DNA of 64,000 bases from Amphimedon queenslandica (lineage: Eukaryota > Porifera > Demospongiae > Haplosclerida > Niphatidae): contig NW_003546501.1 in NCBI RefSeq assembly GCF_000090795.2, positions 62,001-126,000 of the forward strand, in the 5' to 3' direction. A model generated the notes under the pieces. That model made no database searches. It was given only the letters and a program-made list of their open reading frames with translations, and was not told where the DNA came from. This document shows positions 44,218 to 54,001 of the stretch, one piece after another. The stretch's first letter is position 1; each line of letters opens with the position of its first letter. A program made the translations under genes and the position numbers.

Positions 44218-45241
44218 TCAATTAAATGTCAATAGTTCGGGTGGGAGGTGTCCAGTACCACCCATTTCTTTTAAACTGACACGCCCATTAGGCCGGATGG
44301 ATATTTTAGTGATTCCACAGTTACCAATACTCATTCTAAGCCACGCCTCTGGAGGTAACTGTAGGGACCTAAGAGTAAAAATAAAAGAACATTTTATTTG
44401 CTTTATGTCTCTCTTTGCCTACCTGCATACAAAGTATCTTATTACATTCGCATGACAGACAATCAGTTCATAGCTGTCTTCTTTTTGTTCTGGAGGAGCA
44501 CGATGAAAGAACTGTCTGAAAGCTGTCTCTATACGAGAGCCATCTTGAAAAAACTGCTACAATAATAATAATAATAATTTTATAATAACAATGACAACAA
44601 CAACAACATAATAATAATAACAATATTTTCTAAATTATTATTTTACCCAGTGTTCTGGTTTCCAATGTGTAACAGCAGGCTCTGGTTTAATGGGGGCCCC
44701 CTCGCACAAAATTTCAGTCGTGTTCACAGGAACCCCTGGCAGATGCTGACTGATGATATCAGCAGTCTCTACGGCCCTTACCATGGTGGAGTGATAAAGG
44801 ATTGTGAACGGAAGATTGAGCTCTTTCAAACGTTTCCCAGTTTCAACTGCTTGCCTCCTACCAAGCTCAGTCAGTATCTATTAATAAATATTATGACCAC
44901 GCCCATTAATATAATAAAAATTTTTGCTGTATAAAGGTCTATACCTTTTTGTCTGGATCATCGTCCATGACGTATTGCCCATGTCTTACTAAAATGAGAT
45001 GCCTTGTTGCCGTTGGTACCTCACTCTTTCCTTTATCCCCACCCTCTCCATTAATTTTCTTCTCTTCTTCAGTCTTGATTGGTTGTCTGTGGTCCCAGTT
45101 CTTGTCCCACGTGGTTCTCTTCTCCTCTCCATCGTACACATGTCTCCCGTAGCTTATGGCGTACAGTCTCTTGTTTTCTTTGAGAAAGTAGAAGGAGCTG
45201 AATCCTGCAGCACCAACAAGGAGAAGCCTCATTGCCGCCAT
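44218..45241 (-). CDS. PGAM5: Mitochondrial Ser/Thr phosphatase PGAM5
   Basis: Four exons, 44945-45241, 44647-44877, 44423-44556, 44218-44368; 270 aa (human long form 289). The N-terminal hydrophobic segment ([15 protein letters not shown]) fits the membrane anchor. [10 protein letters not shown] contains the WDxNWD motif known to drive multimerisation and activation. The catalytic core shows LVRHGQY (phospho-acceptor His), [28 protein letters not shown] and [12 protein letters not shown] (second catalytic His), then [19 protein letters not shown]. The family dephosphorylates mitochondrial partners such as BCL-xL or ASK1. The gene is head to head with SNRPA1 (184 bp) and codirectional with the NIDO array, which contains fossils of its last exon. 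Confidence 0.96.
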
Positions 45242-45425
45242 TTTGTCCGTACCTCTTTGGAAACTTCCGAAGATTACAAACTCTAGGATATTTGAGGATT
45301 ACAGTCCGATTACTACCTCCTATATCCGTATACTAAAAGAACTAAAAGGTATGGTTTGTGTGTAATTATTTTCATTTTAAAATGGATTAATTTTTGTCTT
45401 TTTCTTTCTCTTTTTTCAGTTCAAA
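45242..45425. promoter_or_regulatory. Bidirectional promoter interval, PGAM5 / SNRPA1
   Basis: 184 bp between start codons. SNRPA1 probably has a 5' UTR intron at 45349-45419 (donor AAAAG|GTATGG, acceptor CTTTTTTCAG), leaving about 105 bp for both promoters. Confidence 0.6.
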
Positions 45426-46386
45426 ATGTCTAAACTAACAGCTGAGCTAATAGCAGACTCTCCTCAATTCATGAACTCAGTTAATGATTGGGAATTGAGC
45501 CTTAGAGGTATGGTGGGGGTGGGGTCTCGATCACGTGACTATCACGTGATCTCAGCCTGAGGGTGAGCGTGACGTCGCACGACTACTCTCACACGAATAT
45601 CGTGGAGTCTAGACGTGTGTGCTAGTCATGTGACCCTGTAAAGGCGGAAGGCAACCAATCAGATTGCTTGTTGTATTGATTGACACATATAGGTAATAAG
45701 ATTCAAGTTATTGAAAACCTCGGGGCGACATTGGTACGCACTAGCTTCTAATTAATGCCCACTCACTTTCTATTTAATGCCCACCTCTCATGATGTCTTT
45801 TAAATGAAATTATATTATTATTGTTTTAATTTTTTTAACTCGTTTTGTTGATATCTTTAGGATCAGTTTGATTGCATTGATTTCTCAAATAACGAGATAC
45901 GGAGATTGGATGGATTCCCATACCTAAGAAGATTGAAGATGCTAATTATTAACAACAATAAGCTATGGTAATAAAATAATTATTATGATTGGAACCATCT
46001 ATGCAACATAAGTACATGTATATGCATCAAGAAAATAAAGAAATGTAATAAAAATTGAGAATTCTCCAATTTTCATTTTTGCAAAATTTGGCCTGAGACC
46101 ATGTACTATATAGTACAGGGACTTTGGCCCGATTTTGGAGCAACTTTTAAAATTCGTAAAAAATCCAATTTTGATTGGAATCAGCTCAAACTTTCTACAC
46201 AACATAAGTACATGTATATGCATCAGGAAATGTAATAAAAATTGAGAATTCTCTACTTTTCATTTTTGGCAAAATTTGGCCCGAGACACTGTACATAGTA
46301 CAGGGACTTTGGCCTGATTTTGGAGTAACTTTAAAAAAATTATACAAAAAATCCAACTGCTACTATTACTAATTTTATCATCATCA

Positions 46387-46438
<52 letters not shown>

Positions 46439-47261
46439 CATTATTATTATTATTATCATTAGCCGTATTGGTGATGGTTTGGGTGAATGCATTCCTAGTC
46501 TCAGGTCCCTCATATTAACTTACAACAATATAGAAGATCTGGTAAGACAGAGAGAGAGAGAGAGAGAGAAATCTTATCTTTTTATTTCTTACAGAGTGAT
46601 TTAGAGCCACTCTCTTCTCTTAAATCACTTGAACATTTAAGGTATTGAAAATATAGAAGTATATTCTCTATTTTATTTTTACTTCCTTAGTTTACTGAGG
46701 AATCCTGTCATACACAAACCCGGCTATCGCTACTACGTCATCTTTAGACTACCCAACCTGAGAGTGCTGGACTTTAGACGTGTCAGGCTGAGGGTGGGTC
46801 CCAGGGGGTGTGGCCTTTAATTAATTAATTATTAATTAATTAGGAGAGAGAGAAGGCCAATAACATGTATGGAGGCAAAGACGGACAACACAAGTTGCAA
46901 GAAGTCCAAAAGAAATCGAAAACGTTTGCCATCAAAAAACCGACCACAAATAACCTTTTAATTCTAGGTTTGTTCCTGGAGAGCCGCTACCCGTTGCCCC
47001 GGTAACAACTGGCCCCACCCCCGAGGCTATAGCGAAAATAAGAGTATGCCTCCGGTGAATTTTTATTAATTTAAAAAATATTTTTAGGACGCCATAGCTA
47101 ATGCAAGATCACTGGAAGAGGTCCAGCAGTTGGAGCTTATGCTGAAATCAGGTCAGATTAATGAACTAATAAAGAAAGTGTCTGGAGAAGAAGAGGAGGA
47201 GGAGGAGGAAATGGAATCAACTACTGTCCATCCATCAATGAACAGTAATGGAGTAGTATAA
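45426..47261 (+). CDS. SNRPA1: U2 snRNP protein A'
   Basis: Nine exons: 45426-45507, 45693-45733, 45861-45967, 46463-46541, 46595-46641, 46691-46793, 46844-46923, 46968-47043, 47088-47261; 789 nt, 262 aa (human 255). It starts MSKLTAELIADSPQF (human MVKLTAELIEQAAQY). It continues with LRRs (IQVIENLGATLDQFDCIDFS, LDGFPYLRRLKML, LRSLILTYNNIEDL) and the LRR cap (LRVLDFRRVRLREREKANNM). It ends in an acidic tail after SLEEVQQLELMLKSGQI. U2A' binds U2 snRNA stem-loop IV with U2B'' and supports branch-site recognition. The exon 7 and 8 junction uses a 44 nt intron (46924-46967), needed to keep KTFVPGEPLP in frame. Confidence 0.96.
45990..46350. repeat. Two units of the dispersed ~185 bp repeat in SNRPA1 intron 3
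   Basis: AGCTCAAACTTTCTACACAA and CATAAGTACATGTATATGCA blocks occur near 46000 and 46180-46220, followed by an ATT microsatellite (46381-46460) before exon 4. Confidence 0.8.
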
Positions 47262-47621
47262 GAAATGAAAAATGAACACTGTGTACCCACTTTACTGTCT
47301 TCTGATTTCGTTGATAATTTTAATAATAATGTATGATTATAAGACACTGAATTTAAATTATTATGAATCTTTAAAAATTGAAACTGGCCGTTTGAATGAC
47401 CAGTGTCCATGTGAGGACTAGAATTTGATTGGTCAGATCAACTTCTGATCACTTGACTTGTCATGGAAAAATTAATGTTTAACTTGATATAAAGAAAAAA
47501 ATTAGAAGCTTCTTGAATGTTTGTATAACATTAATAACTATTAATAATAGTTAAGTAATTATTAATAATAGTTAATTAGTAGCCGAGAGCTACAATTGTT
47601 GTGAACGTAGTTTAGTAACAA

Positions 47622-47652
<31 letters not shown>

Positions 47653-47705
47653 GTCAATATGCAAGAAATTAATCACACCACTTGTACAGTAAAGAGTTAG
47701 GCTGG
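47262..47705. other. Convergent intergenic space, SNRPA1 / BTF3
   Basis: Shared 3' region of two convergent genes. AAT-rich repeats at 47540-47650; no gene seen. Confidence 0.6.
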
Positions 47706-47760
47706 CTAAACTTCTGATTTTGAAGGATCATCAAAATTACCAACAAGAGCTAAGAAAAGG

Positions 47761-47797
<37 letters not shown>

Positions 47798-49011
47798 TTA
47801 AAGGAGAAGTTGTACTAGTATCATTTCTAGAATTAGTAAAATAGTAAAGTCTAATTACATGTAATGTAACTAAAAACAGACACTAACTGACATGCCAAGG
47901 TTAAAAACAAGTGCCAAATGTAGAATCATGTACAGTATAGTATTCTTCAAAAAAATTAATAAAATGTAATGTAGTATTGTAGTGTAGTATGTAGTATTTA
48001 TTCTTTAATTGTAATTTTTCGGAACTCACTTGGTACTTCATCCTCATCAATATCAGGAAGGTGATCTCCTCCTGAGGCTCCGCCCTCTCCTCCACTGCAG
48101 CTCTCCTGGGTCGGGAAACTCTGGGCCAACTTCTGGAAATGAGCAAGACTATCAGCACCCTATGACAAGAAATAAATAAATAAATAAAATAAATAAATAA
48201 AAATAAATGAATAAATAATGATAGCGTGTACTAACCAGTTGGTTAAAGATGCCAGGTAGCAGTTCAGTCAATGCTAAAGAGAGAGAGGGAGAGGGGAGAG
48301 AGAGAGGGGGGAGAGAGGGAGGGAGAGAGAGGGAGGATAAAAGAATATATGACATATGTACAGTATTATGATAATCATTATTACTCCATAATGTATATGG
48401 CATGTATGTACATGTACATGTACACATATTTCATTACTTACATTTCTGCTCACAGTTTCCAGTGATGGCAAATGTATTAGCAGCCAGAGATGCTTGCACT
48501 AAGAGAGATAGAGAGAGAGAGAGGAGGAGGTAGTATTTGTATTGGCAGAATATTTAACAAACAACACGTATAATAATAATAATCAAAATATCATTTTAGG
48601 CTAATTAGCAAGTAATTGATTAAGAATACCTCATTATAAATACATTAAGAGTCGCAATACTCTTTAGTACATGTACTGTTAAATAAAGCCCCTCCCACAA
48701 CCCCACCCACTAGCACCCCGTACCTTTAGGATTCACAAAATGAATCACATATCCGTCATCCTTGATCATATTGACCTCCTCTACTGCCTGTATGGAGTTC
48801 ACCGAGAGACGCTTTAATGTGTTCTGTAGCTTCTTATCATCAGTTGCTGTCTTGTGAACAACCTTTCTCTTTCTTCTCTGTGTCCCCTATAAGAATGGAG
48901 GAGAGAGAGAGAGAGGGTGAAAATGATGATGTAATGTTGTACTTTGCCTCCAAGACGAGCCTTCTCGCTTTGTTGCTGGATCTTGGCTAGTTTTGCCGTG
49001 TTGATGGGCAT
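47706..49011 (-). CDS. BTF3: Nascent polypeptide-associated complex subunit beta
   Basis: Six exons: 48943-49011, 48724-48886, 48442-48498, 48236-48273, 48030-48159, 47706-47749; 501 nt, 166 aa. It starts [23 protein letters not shown], then has the ribosome-binding basic motif [12 protein letters not shown]. The NAC domain follows ([63 protein letters not shown]). The acidic C-terminus ends [27 protein letters not shown]-beta pairs with NAC-alpha at the ribosome exit tunnel. The gene is head to head with the EF-hand gene. Confidence 0.96.
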
Positions 49012-49234
49012 ATTGACCTATCGATAAACCATAGAATGGAGGCTAAATGACTCAGCTAACCTTTAAAAGTAAAAATATGAAGAGTAAGGAGAGGACAGCG
49101 AAGGAAGAAGGACGTACACGTGCGGTAGTAACGGAATACCTCCGGATATTTTTGTAACTCTAGCCACACCTCTTTTAGCCACGCCTTCTTCATTTATTGT
49201 AGGGTGGGGCTGGTTTGCAGGAAAGTGTGAAAAA
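49012..49234. promoter_or_regulatory. Bidirectional promoter interval, BTF3 / EF-hand gene
   Basis: 223 bp between start codons. The BTF3 side carries GTACACGTGCGG (E-box) near 49114. No TATA box stands out. Confidence 0.55.
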
Positions 49235-49872
49235 ATGGCAATAGAGAATGAGTTTACAATGCAAGAACTGAGAGACCTGAGGGAAGTTTTCCAAGTCTAT
49301 GATCCTTCAAATACTGGCAGCTTAACAATAAGTGATTTTAGGAAGGTGAGCTTTAAAATATCTAATTTTTAATTGGCAGTTTTTTGAATTTAATATTTTT
49401 CACAGGTTATTAAAGTATTAGGTTTTAAGGTAACTAGGAGACGACTACAGGAGCTAATGAGGGAAGAAGAGATAGGGAAGGAAGGATTGATAACGTACAC
49501 TAATCTATTGCAGCTAGTCTGTAGATTACAGGGAGCTGCTTATGATAGTTATGGAGAAATAGAACAAGTAAACTAAACTGACTATTGTTAGTTTGCAATC
49601 ACTAATGGGGATATTTTTGTTAGGCTTTTCAGTTTTTAGACAATGATTGTGATGGTAAATTATCTGCCAAAGATTTGCAGGCTATTTCAAAGAATTATGG
49701 ATTAAAGTAATTAGATACCATTGATTTGTTCCTCTTATCACTCTATAATTTATGCAGATTGTCTCCAGAGGATATTGATGGTATGATCACTGAAGCCAAT
49801 AGAAATGGAACTGGTTTAATAACATTACAAGAATTTATTGAAGTTATGCAAAAAACACCATTATTTAATTAG
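49235..49872 (+). CDS. Centrin/calmodulin-like EF-hand protein
   Basis: Four exons, 49235-49345, 49406-49567, 49624-49706, 49758-49872; 156 aa. Four EF-hand units are visible. EF1 loop is DPSNTGSLTISD, EF2 is degenerate (EEEIGKEGLITY), EF3 loop is DNDCDGKLSAKD, and EF4 loop is NRNGTGLITLQE with Asn at position 1. The N-terminus (MQELRDLREVFQVYD) and ITEANRNGTGLITLQEFIEVM resemble centrins, but the centrin C-terminal Tyr/Phe and basic N-terminal tail are missing. Several loops are non-canonical, so calcium affinity may be low. A fossil of exons 3-4 lies at 53637-53860. The gene is convergent with the first TRAF-like gene, with stop codons 187 bp apart. Confidence 0.88.
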
Positions 49873-50059
49873 CAATTAAATTAATTACATACATACATAC
49901 ATTAATTGGTACTCTCTAATAAAATAAACACACATGATAATGAAAATACTAATGTAGCTAAAACATTGAGGGGACATGTTCCTTCACTATGCCAAATAAA
50001 ACTATGAGGCTGTCATTTGGACTTCAAGCCTGTGGATTCTCTTAGCTTTAAATTGGGCA

Positions 50060-51316
50060 TTAATTTTTGGGCCTCATCGGTGGTGGGGGAGGGGGGCGTG
50101 CCCCTATAAAAGGAATATGTACAGTGACTTCATTAGAAGAAGTAAGTTTAATGTCAATGCCCATGAAAGAACCAATAATATCTATGGAAGTTAGTCTATC
50201 ATCTTGTAGTTTTGATGGTTCCATTGCTGCCTTTGTGAGAATATCATCATCTGCTTTTCTATAAAACCTTGTTTGTACAGGTTGTGCATCCTTTCTACCA
50301 TATTTTAATAGAATTTTAAGCCAGAAAGATACAAAGGGGTTATCAAACTTTCCATCATGAAACGCAAGGTAAAGTTTTGGTTGAAGAAAGACGGCTGACA
50401 TGTGATGACCACCTAGCTCAGTATAAAAGTGAACAACATCACCACGTCTGTTAACTGTGACTGGTAGAATAGGATGTGTATCATAATTAATGACTTTAAG
50501 ATAAGACTCTGTTCGGGTATTTATTCCTTTCATTTTTCCATTTTCTTCTTTTAATTTTTTCATTTCTTGTTTTATTTGTTCATTTTCTTTCTTCAATTGT
50601 CCACAAGCTGCAGCTAATAGTGTCATGTGTTTAGTATCAGCAGTGTGTTTATCTACATCTTTACGTAATGGTTTATCATTACAACCAGCCCAACTAAACA
50701 CACAATCTACTGGCTCCAATGGACACTGGGTCAAATGATCAGGAACACTATCTCGAGGCATAACAGAGCTTGCACACTCGTTGGGACATTTCGTAGGATA
50801 CTTTGAGCAAACTTTTATATGTGAGACGATAATAGATGAATATGTACCTTCCACATAGCAATGCTCACAATTGTACGGTCGGTGCTTGCACACTGCTTTC
50901 TCATGAATGTTAAGATGCTGACGCTGATCTCTAATTCGACACTTGTCATAGCGACACTCGACCTCTTCAAATTGACAATCTCCTTCTCTCTTCCCTTTAT
51001 TAAGGTGAGTGGGTAGATACTTCAAATCTCCTTTCCATTGACAACCTTTCTCCTTATTTGTACAATAGACTTGTAACCCATTAATTATACGAGATACATT
51101 TTTATCTGCAAAGGATTGATACGTCTCCTCTTTACACATAGGACAGGATCCATTACTAGCTTTTATCCTCTCAATACAAGACTGACAAAAATTTCTACCA
51201 CAGCAGCTCACCTGATGAGGATCTGTACAGATATGAAGACAAACTGGACATTCGATTTCGATTTGATCAGGTACTTCCTTAACGAATGAAAGCTCATCTT
51301 TTGAATATCTCTCCAT
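50060..51316 (-). CDS. RING/TRAF-zinc-finger protein, array copy 1
   Basis: Intronless, 418 aa from the Met of MERYSKDELSF, chosen because the same start context is conserved in the paralogues; an in-frame upstream Met at 51370 exists. The RING (about residues 24-62) runs from CPVCLH through SCCGRNFCQSC to CPMC. TRAF-type zinc fingers follow (VYCTNKEKGCQWKGDL, CQFEEVECRYDKC, RPYNCEHC, PTKCPNECA, CVFSWAGC), then a Lys/Glu coiled coil after GQLKKENEQIKQE. The C-terminal ~130 residues are unnamed: VVHFYTELGGHHMSA, LAFHDGKFD and LTSSNEVTV are shared across the array. I do not see a normal MATH/TRAF-C domain. It ends in a Pro-rich tail (RPPPPPPMRP). TRAF proteins are ubiquitin ligases and adaptors in NF-kB-type signalling; the role here is inferred. 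Confidence 0.88.
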   Translation of the reverse strand: MERYSKDELSFVKEVPDQIEIECPVCLHICTDPHQVSCCGRNFCQSCIERIKASNGSCPMCKEETYQSFADKNVSRIINGLQVYCTNKEKGCQWKGDLKYLPTHLNKGKREGDCQFEEVECRYDKCRIRDQRQHLNIHEKAVCKHRPYNCEHCYVEGTYSSIIVSHIKVCSKYPTKCPNECASSVMPRDSVPDHLTQCPLEPVDCVFSWAGCNDKPLRKDVDKHTADTKHMTLLAAACGQLKKENEQIKQEMKKLKEENGKMKGINTRTESYLKVINYDTHPILPVTVNRRGDVVHFYTELGGHHMSAVFLQPKLYLAFHDGKFDNPFVSFWLKILLKYGRKDAQPVQTRFYRKADDDILTKAAMEPSKLQDDRLTSIDIIGSFMGIDIKLTSSNEVTVHIPFIGARPPPPPPMRPKN

Positions 51317-51603
51317 TGAAAAGCTAGCAAAACAAACCAGCCCCACCCAATTTAAAGGGTGCAGATACATGATCTATTACATCTATTCATGTTGTTCTAT
51401 TCACTATTCTATTCATTATACATCTATTCCCCTCCCTCTCTCCTTTTAAGTTATGCAAAAAAACAACATTATTAGTAATACTTGTGTTCACAGTCACACA
51501 TTATTGGTGCTCTCCTAATTGCCTAAATCATTCTAAATAAAATATTACTTCTAGACCTATAAAACACTATATAAAATGCTATCTCTAAAAACTGTTATTA
51601 AAA

Positions 51604-52950
51604 CTAACTATAATGAGCAACAATTGTGACTTCATTAGGAGAAGTAAGAACAATGTCAAAATATTTGCAGGAGACATCTATTAAAATTGGTCCTGTTGGA
51701 TCTGATCCAAATATATTATTTTGCACCCATTCTCCAATAACTTCAAGTGGTGAAGCTTGCGGATGCAGTGGGGGTTGATCGAGTACGTCATAGTGTAGCT
51801 TTTGATATGAGTATTCTACATGGTTTCCTAGGCCTGGTGAAAAAGCATATTCTTGCCAAAAAATTTTTGGATGGCCAAGTGCACAACTGAGTTAGTCAAA
51901 CTTTCCTTCATGAAATGCAAGGCCAATTTTTCCTGATTTAAGAAGAGCTGCTGACATATGATGACCACCAATTTCAGTATAAAAATGTTGAGCTCTACCT
52001 TTAACTGTAATTGGTAAAGCATGAAGTGCATCATAGTTAATGACACCAAGAAAAGAAAGCAATCGGGCATTTATTCCTTCCTTTTCCTCATTTTCTTTCC
52101 TCATTTCTTCCTTTATTTTCTCGTTTTTTTCCTTCATTTCTTCTTTTGCTTTCTCAATTTCTTTTGTTTTTTCTTTCTATTATTTTTCGATTTCTTTCAT
52201 CATTTCTTTTATTTGTTCATTTTCTTTCTTCAATTGTCCACAAGCTACAGCTAATAGTGTCATGTGTTTAGTATCAGCAGTGTGTTCATCTACATCTTTA
52301 CGTAATGGCTTATCATTACAACCAGCCCAACTAAACACACAATCTACTGGCTGCAATGGACACCTTATTAAATGACCAGAAATACTTTGCCGCGGTATTT
52401 TTTGGGCACAATTGTTGGGGCATGTAGTAGGATACTTTGGGCAGGTGTTTAAATGATCTCCAGTAATAAAGATGTATCTATCTTCTAGAGCACAGTGCTC
52501 ACACTTGTACGGTCGTTCGTTGCAGTCATCCTTTTCATGAATGGTAAGATTTTGACGCTGATCATTTGTCTGGCACTTTTCATATCGACATTTGACCTCT
52601 TCATATTGACAATCTCCTTCTCTCTTCCCTTTATTAAGGTGAGTAGTCAGATCCTTCAAATCTCCTTTCCATTGACAACCTTTTGCCTTATTGGTACAAT
52701 ATACTTGTAACCCATTAATGAATCGACCAATATTCTTATCTTCAAAGGATTTGTACGTCTCCTCTTTACACATAGGACAGGATCCATCACTATCCTTTAT
52801 CCTCTCAATACAAGACTGACAAAAATTTCTACCACAGCAGCTCACCTGATGAGGGTCTGCCAGGATATTCAGACAAATTGGACACTCTATGTCGATTTGA
52901 TTAGGTACTTCTTCAACGAATGAAAGGTCACATTTTGAGAACATTGCCAT
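51604..52950 (-). pseudogene. RING/TRAF-zinc-finger gene, array copy 2 (in-frame stops)
   Basis: From MAMFSKCDL to HYS the frame is continuous (449 codons) but holds three stops: adjacent TAA TAG in the coiled coil near 52174-52179 and a TAA at about 51889-51891, where copy 4 has GGA (KFDGLSCALG). If translated, only RING, zinc fingers and the start of the coiled coil would be made (about 256 aa). It is closest to copy 4 in sequence and 3' flank (TATAATGAGCAACAATTGTG). No frameshifts are seen, so loss is recent, or a truncated product is used. Confidence 0.85.
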
Positions 52951-53480
52951 TGAGAGAGCAGAATCAGAATGAAAGGAGGCGACAAGTCGAGTGCACCAAG
53001 TCTTATCAGTGCTCATTTCAAATCTCCACACATGCGTGGCCTGTGGTTGAGTAACAATGAGTTATCAAACTTCAGAAGAATCCGAACATAATACCATAGA
53101 TATTAGAACCGGTTCTAATATCTATGATAATACAGATTATATAGACATAAAACAATAGATTGAAATAAAACTTTTAACAATAAATTCATATTAACTTTCA
53201 TTCTTTATGAGTGAACTGATGATATCATTAGTCATGCAATAGAACTAATGAGCTAGTCGAGAAGGACTGCGGAAGGACCAAAATCGAGAGCTTCATCCAA
53301 TGTCTTAAGCCTTAAAACTTCATTTGATCTGCAAATCAGTTTCAAAAAGGTATACATAGTCTCTGGCTTATTATGCTAAGAACAATCATATTAGTGATAA
53401 CACTGAGATATGTACATGTAAAGTCTACTCCAATAAATGTAAAACACATCTTCATCATGTGTATTATTAATCATGGTATT
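52951..53480. other. Upstream of array copy 2; perfect palindrome
   Basis: Contains the perfect 32 bp palindrome CATAGATATTAGAACC/GGTTCTAATATCTATG at 53095-53126. The remainder shows no coding sign. Confidence 0.7.
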
Positions 53481-53482
53481 CA

Positions 53483-53630
53483 TGTATTATTAATAATAGT
53501 TGCTGTCCTGATGTTGAAAACTCTGTCCTCCTCTCCTACTATATTGAATAGCACCACCTGGTTGTCTATCTTCATATGAGCACCCTCTCTAATACCCTCT
53601 CCCATAAACTCTATGGACAATTTAAAGTTC
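53483..53630 (-). pseudogene. Fossil of FAM98 3' exon
   Basis: ATTATTAATAATAGTTGCTG, CCTCCTCTCCTAC, AGCACCACCTGGTTGTCTAT and TATGAGCACCCTCTCTAATA align base by base with the real FAM98 end at 60441-60575 (GCTGTGCTGGTGCTG, CACCACCTGGTCCTCTATCC, ACGAGTACCCTCTTTGATAC). The Gly/Arg-rich frame is broken by substitutions. It abuts the EF-hand fossil. Confidence 0.82.
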
Positions 53631-53636
53631 TTGTAT

Positions 53637-53985
53637 TCAAAGAGTTATGGATTAAAGTATAACTTCAATAGTATTGACTATTACTACTCTACTCTGTTTA
53701 TTTCACTTTCCTCTAATCAATCAATCTATATAGTAGATTGTCTCCAGATGATGTTGATGGTATGATTACTGAAGCCAATAGAGATGGAACTGGTTTAATA
53801 ACATTACAAGAATTTATTGAAGTTATGGAAAAACAGCATTATTTCATTAGCAGTCTACATAGTACATACATAAGCCAAAACTGTTCACACTATTGGTACT
53901 CTTTAATAAAAAAAACAAAAAATAAGCACACTTGATAATTTGTAACTAAAACAATGAGGGGGTACGCTCTTTCACTATGCCCTGA
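53637..53985 (+). pseudogene. Fossil of EF-hand gene exons 3-4 and 3' flank
   Basis: AAAGAGTTATGGATTAAAGT matches the end of exon 3 at 49690-49709. ATTGTCTCCAGATGATGTTG to GAATTTATTGAAGTTATGGA (53738-53830) matches exon 4, still encoding ITEANRDGTGLITLQEFIEVM. The 3' flank (GGTACTCTTTAATAAA, AACAATGAGGGGGTACG, TTCACTATGCC) also matches 49905-50000. Exons 1-2 are absent. Confidence 0.88.
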
Positions 53986-54001
53986 CATACAAACAGAACT
54001 A

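Noticed and set aside
44165-44455. Met-Tyr repeat open frame antisense to PGAM5 exon 4
   Set aside because: Starts in a TGTACA array and is antisense to a well-supported exon.
52040-52375. Phe/Ser-rich frames antisense to the TRAF-like coiled coils (also 55965-56207)
   Set aside because: Antisense shadows of Lys/Glu-rich coding repeats.
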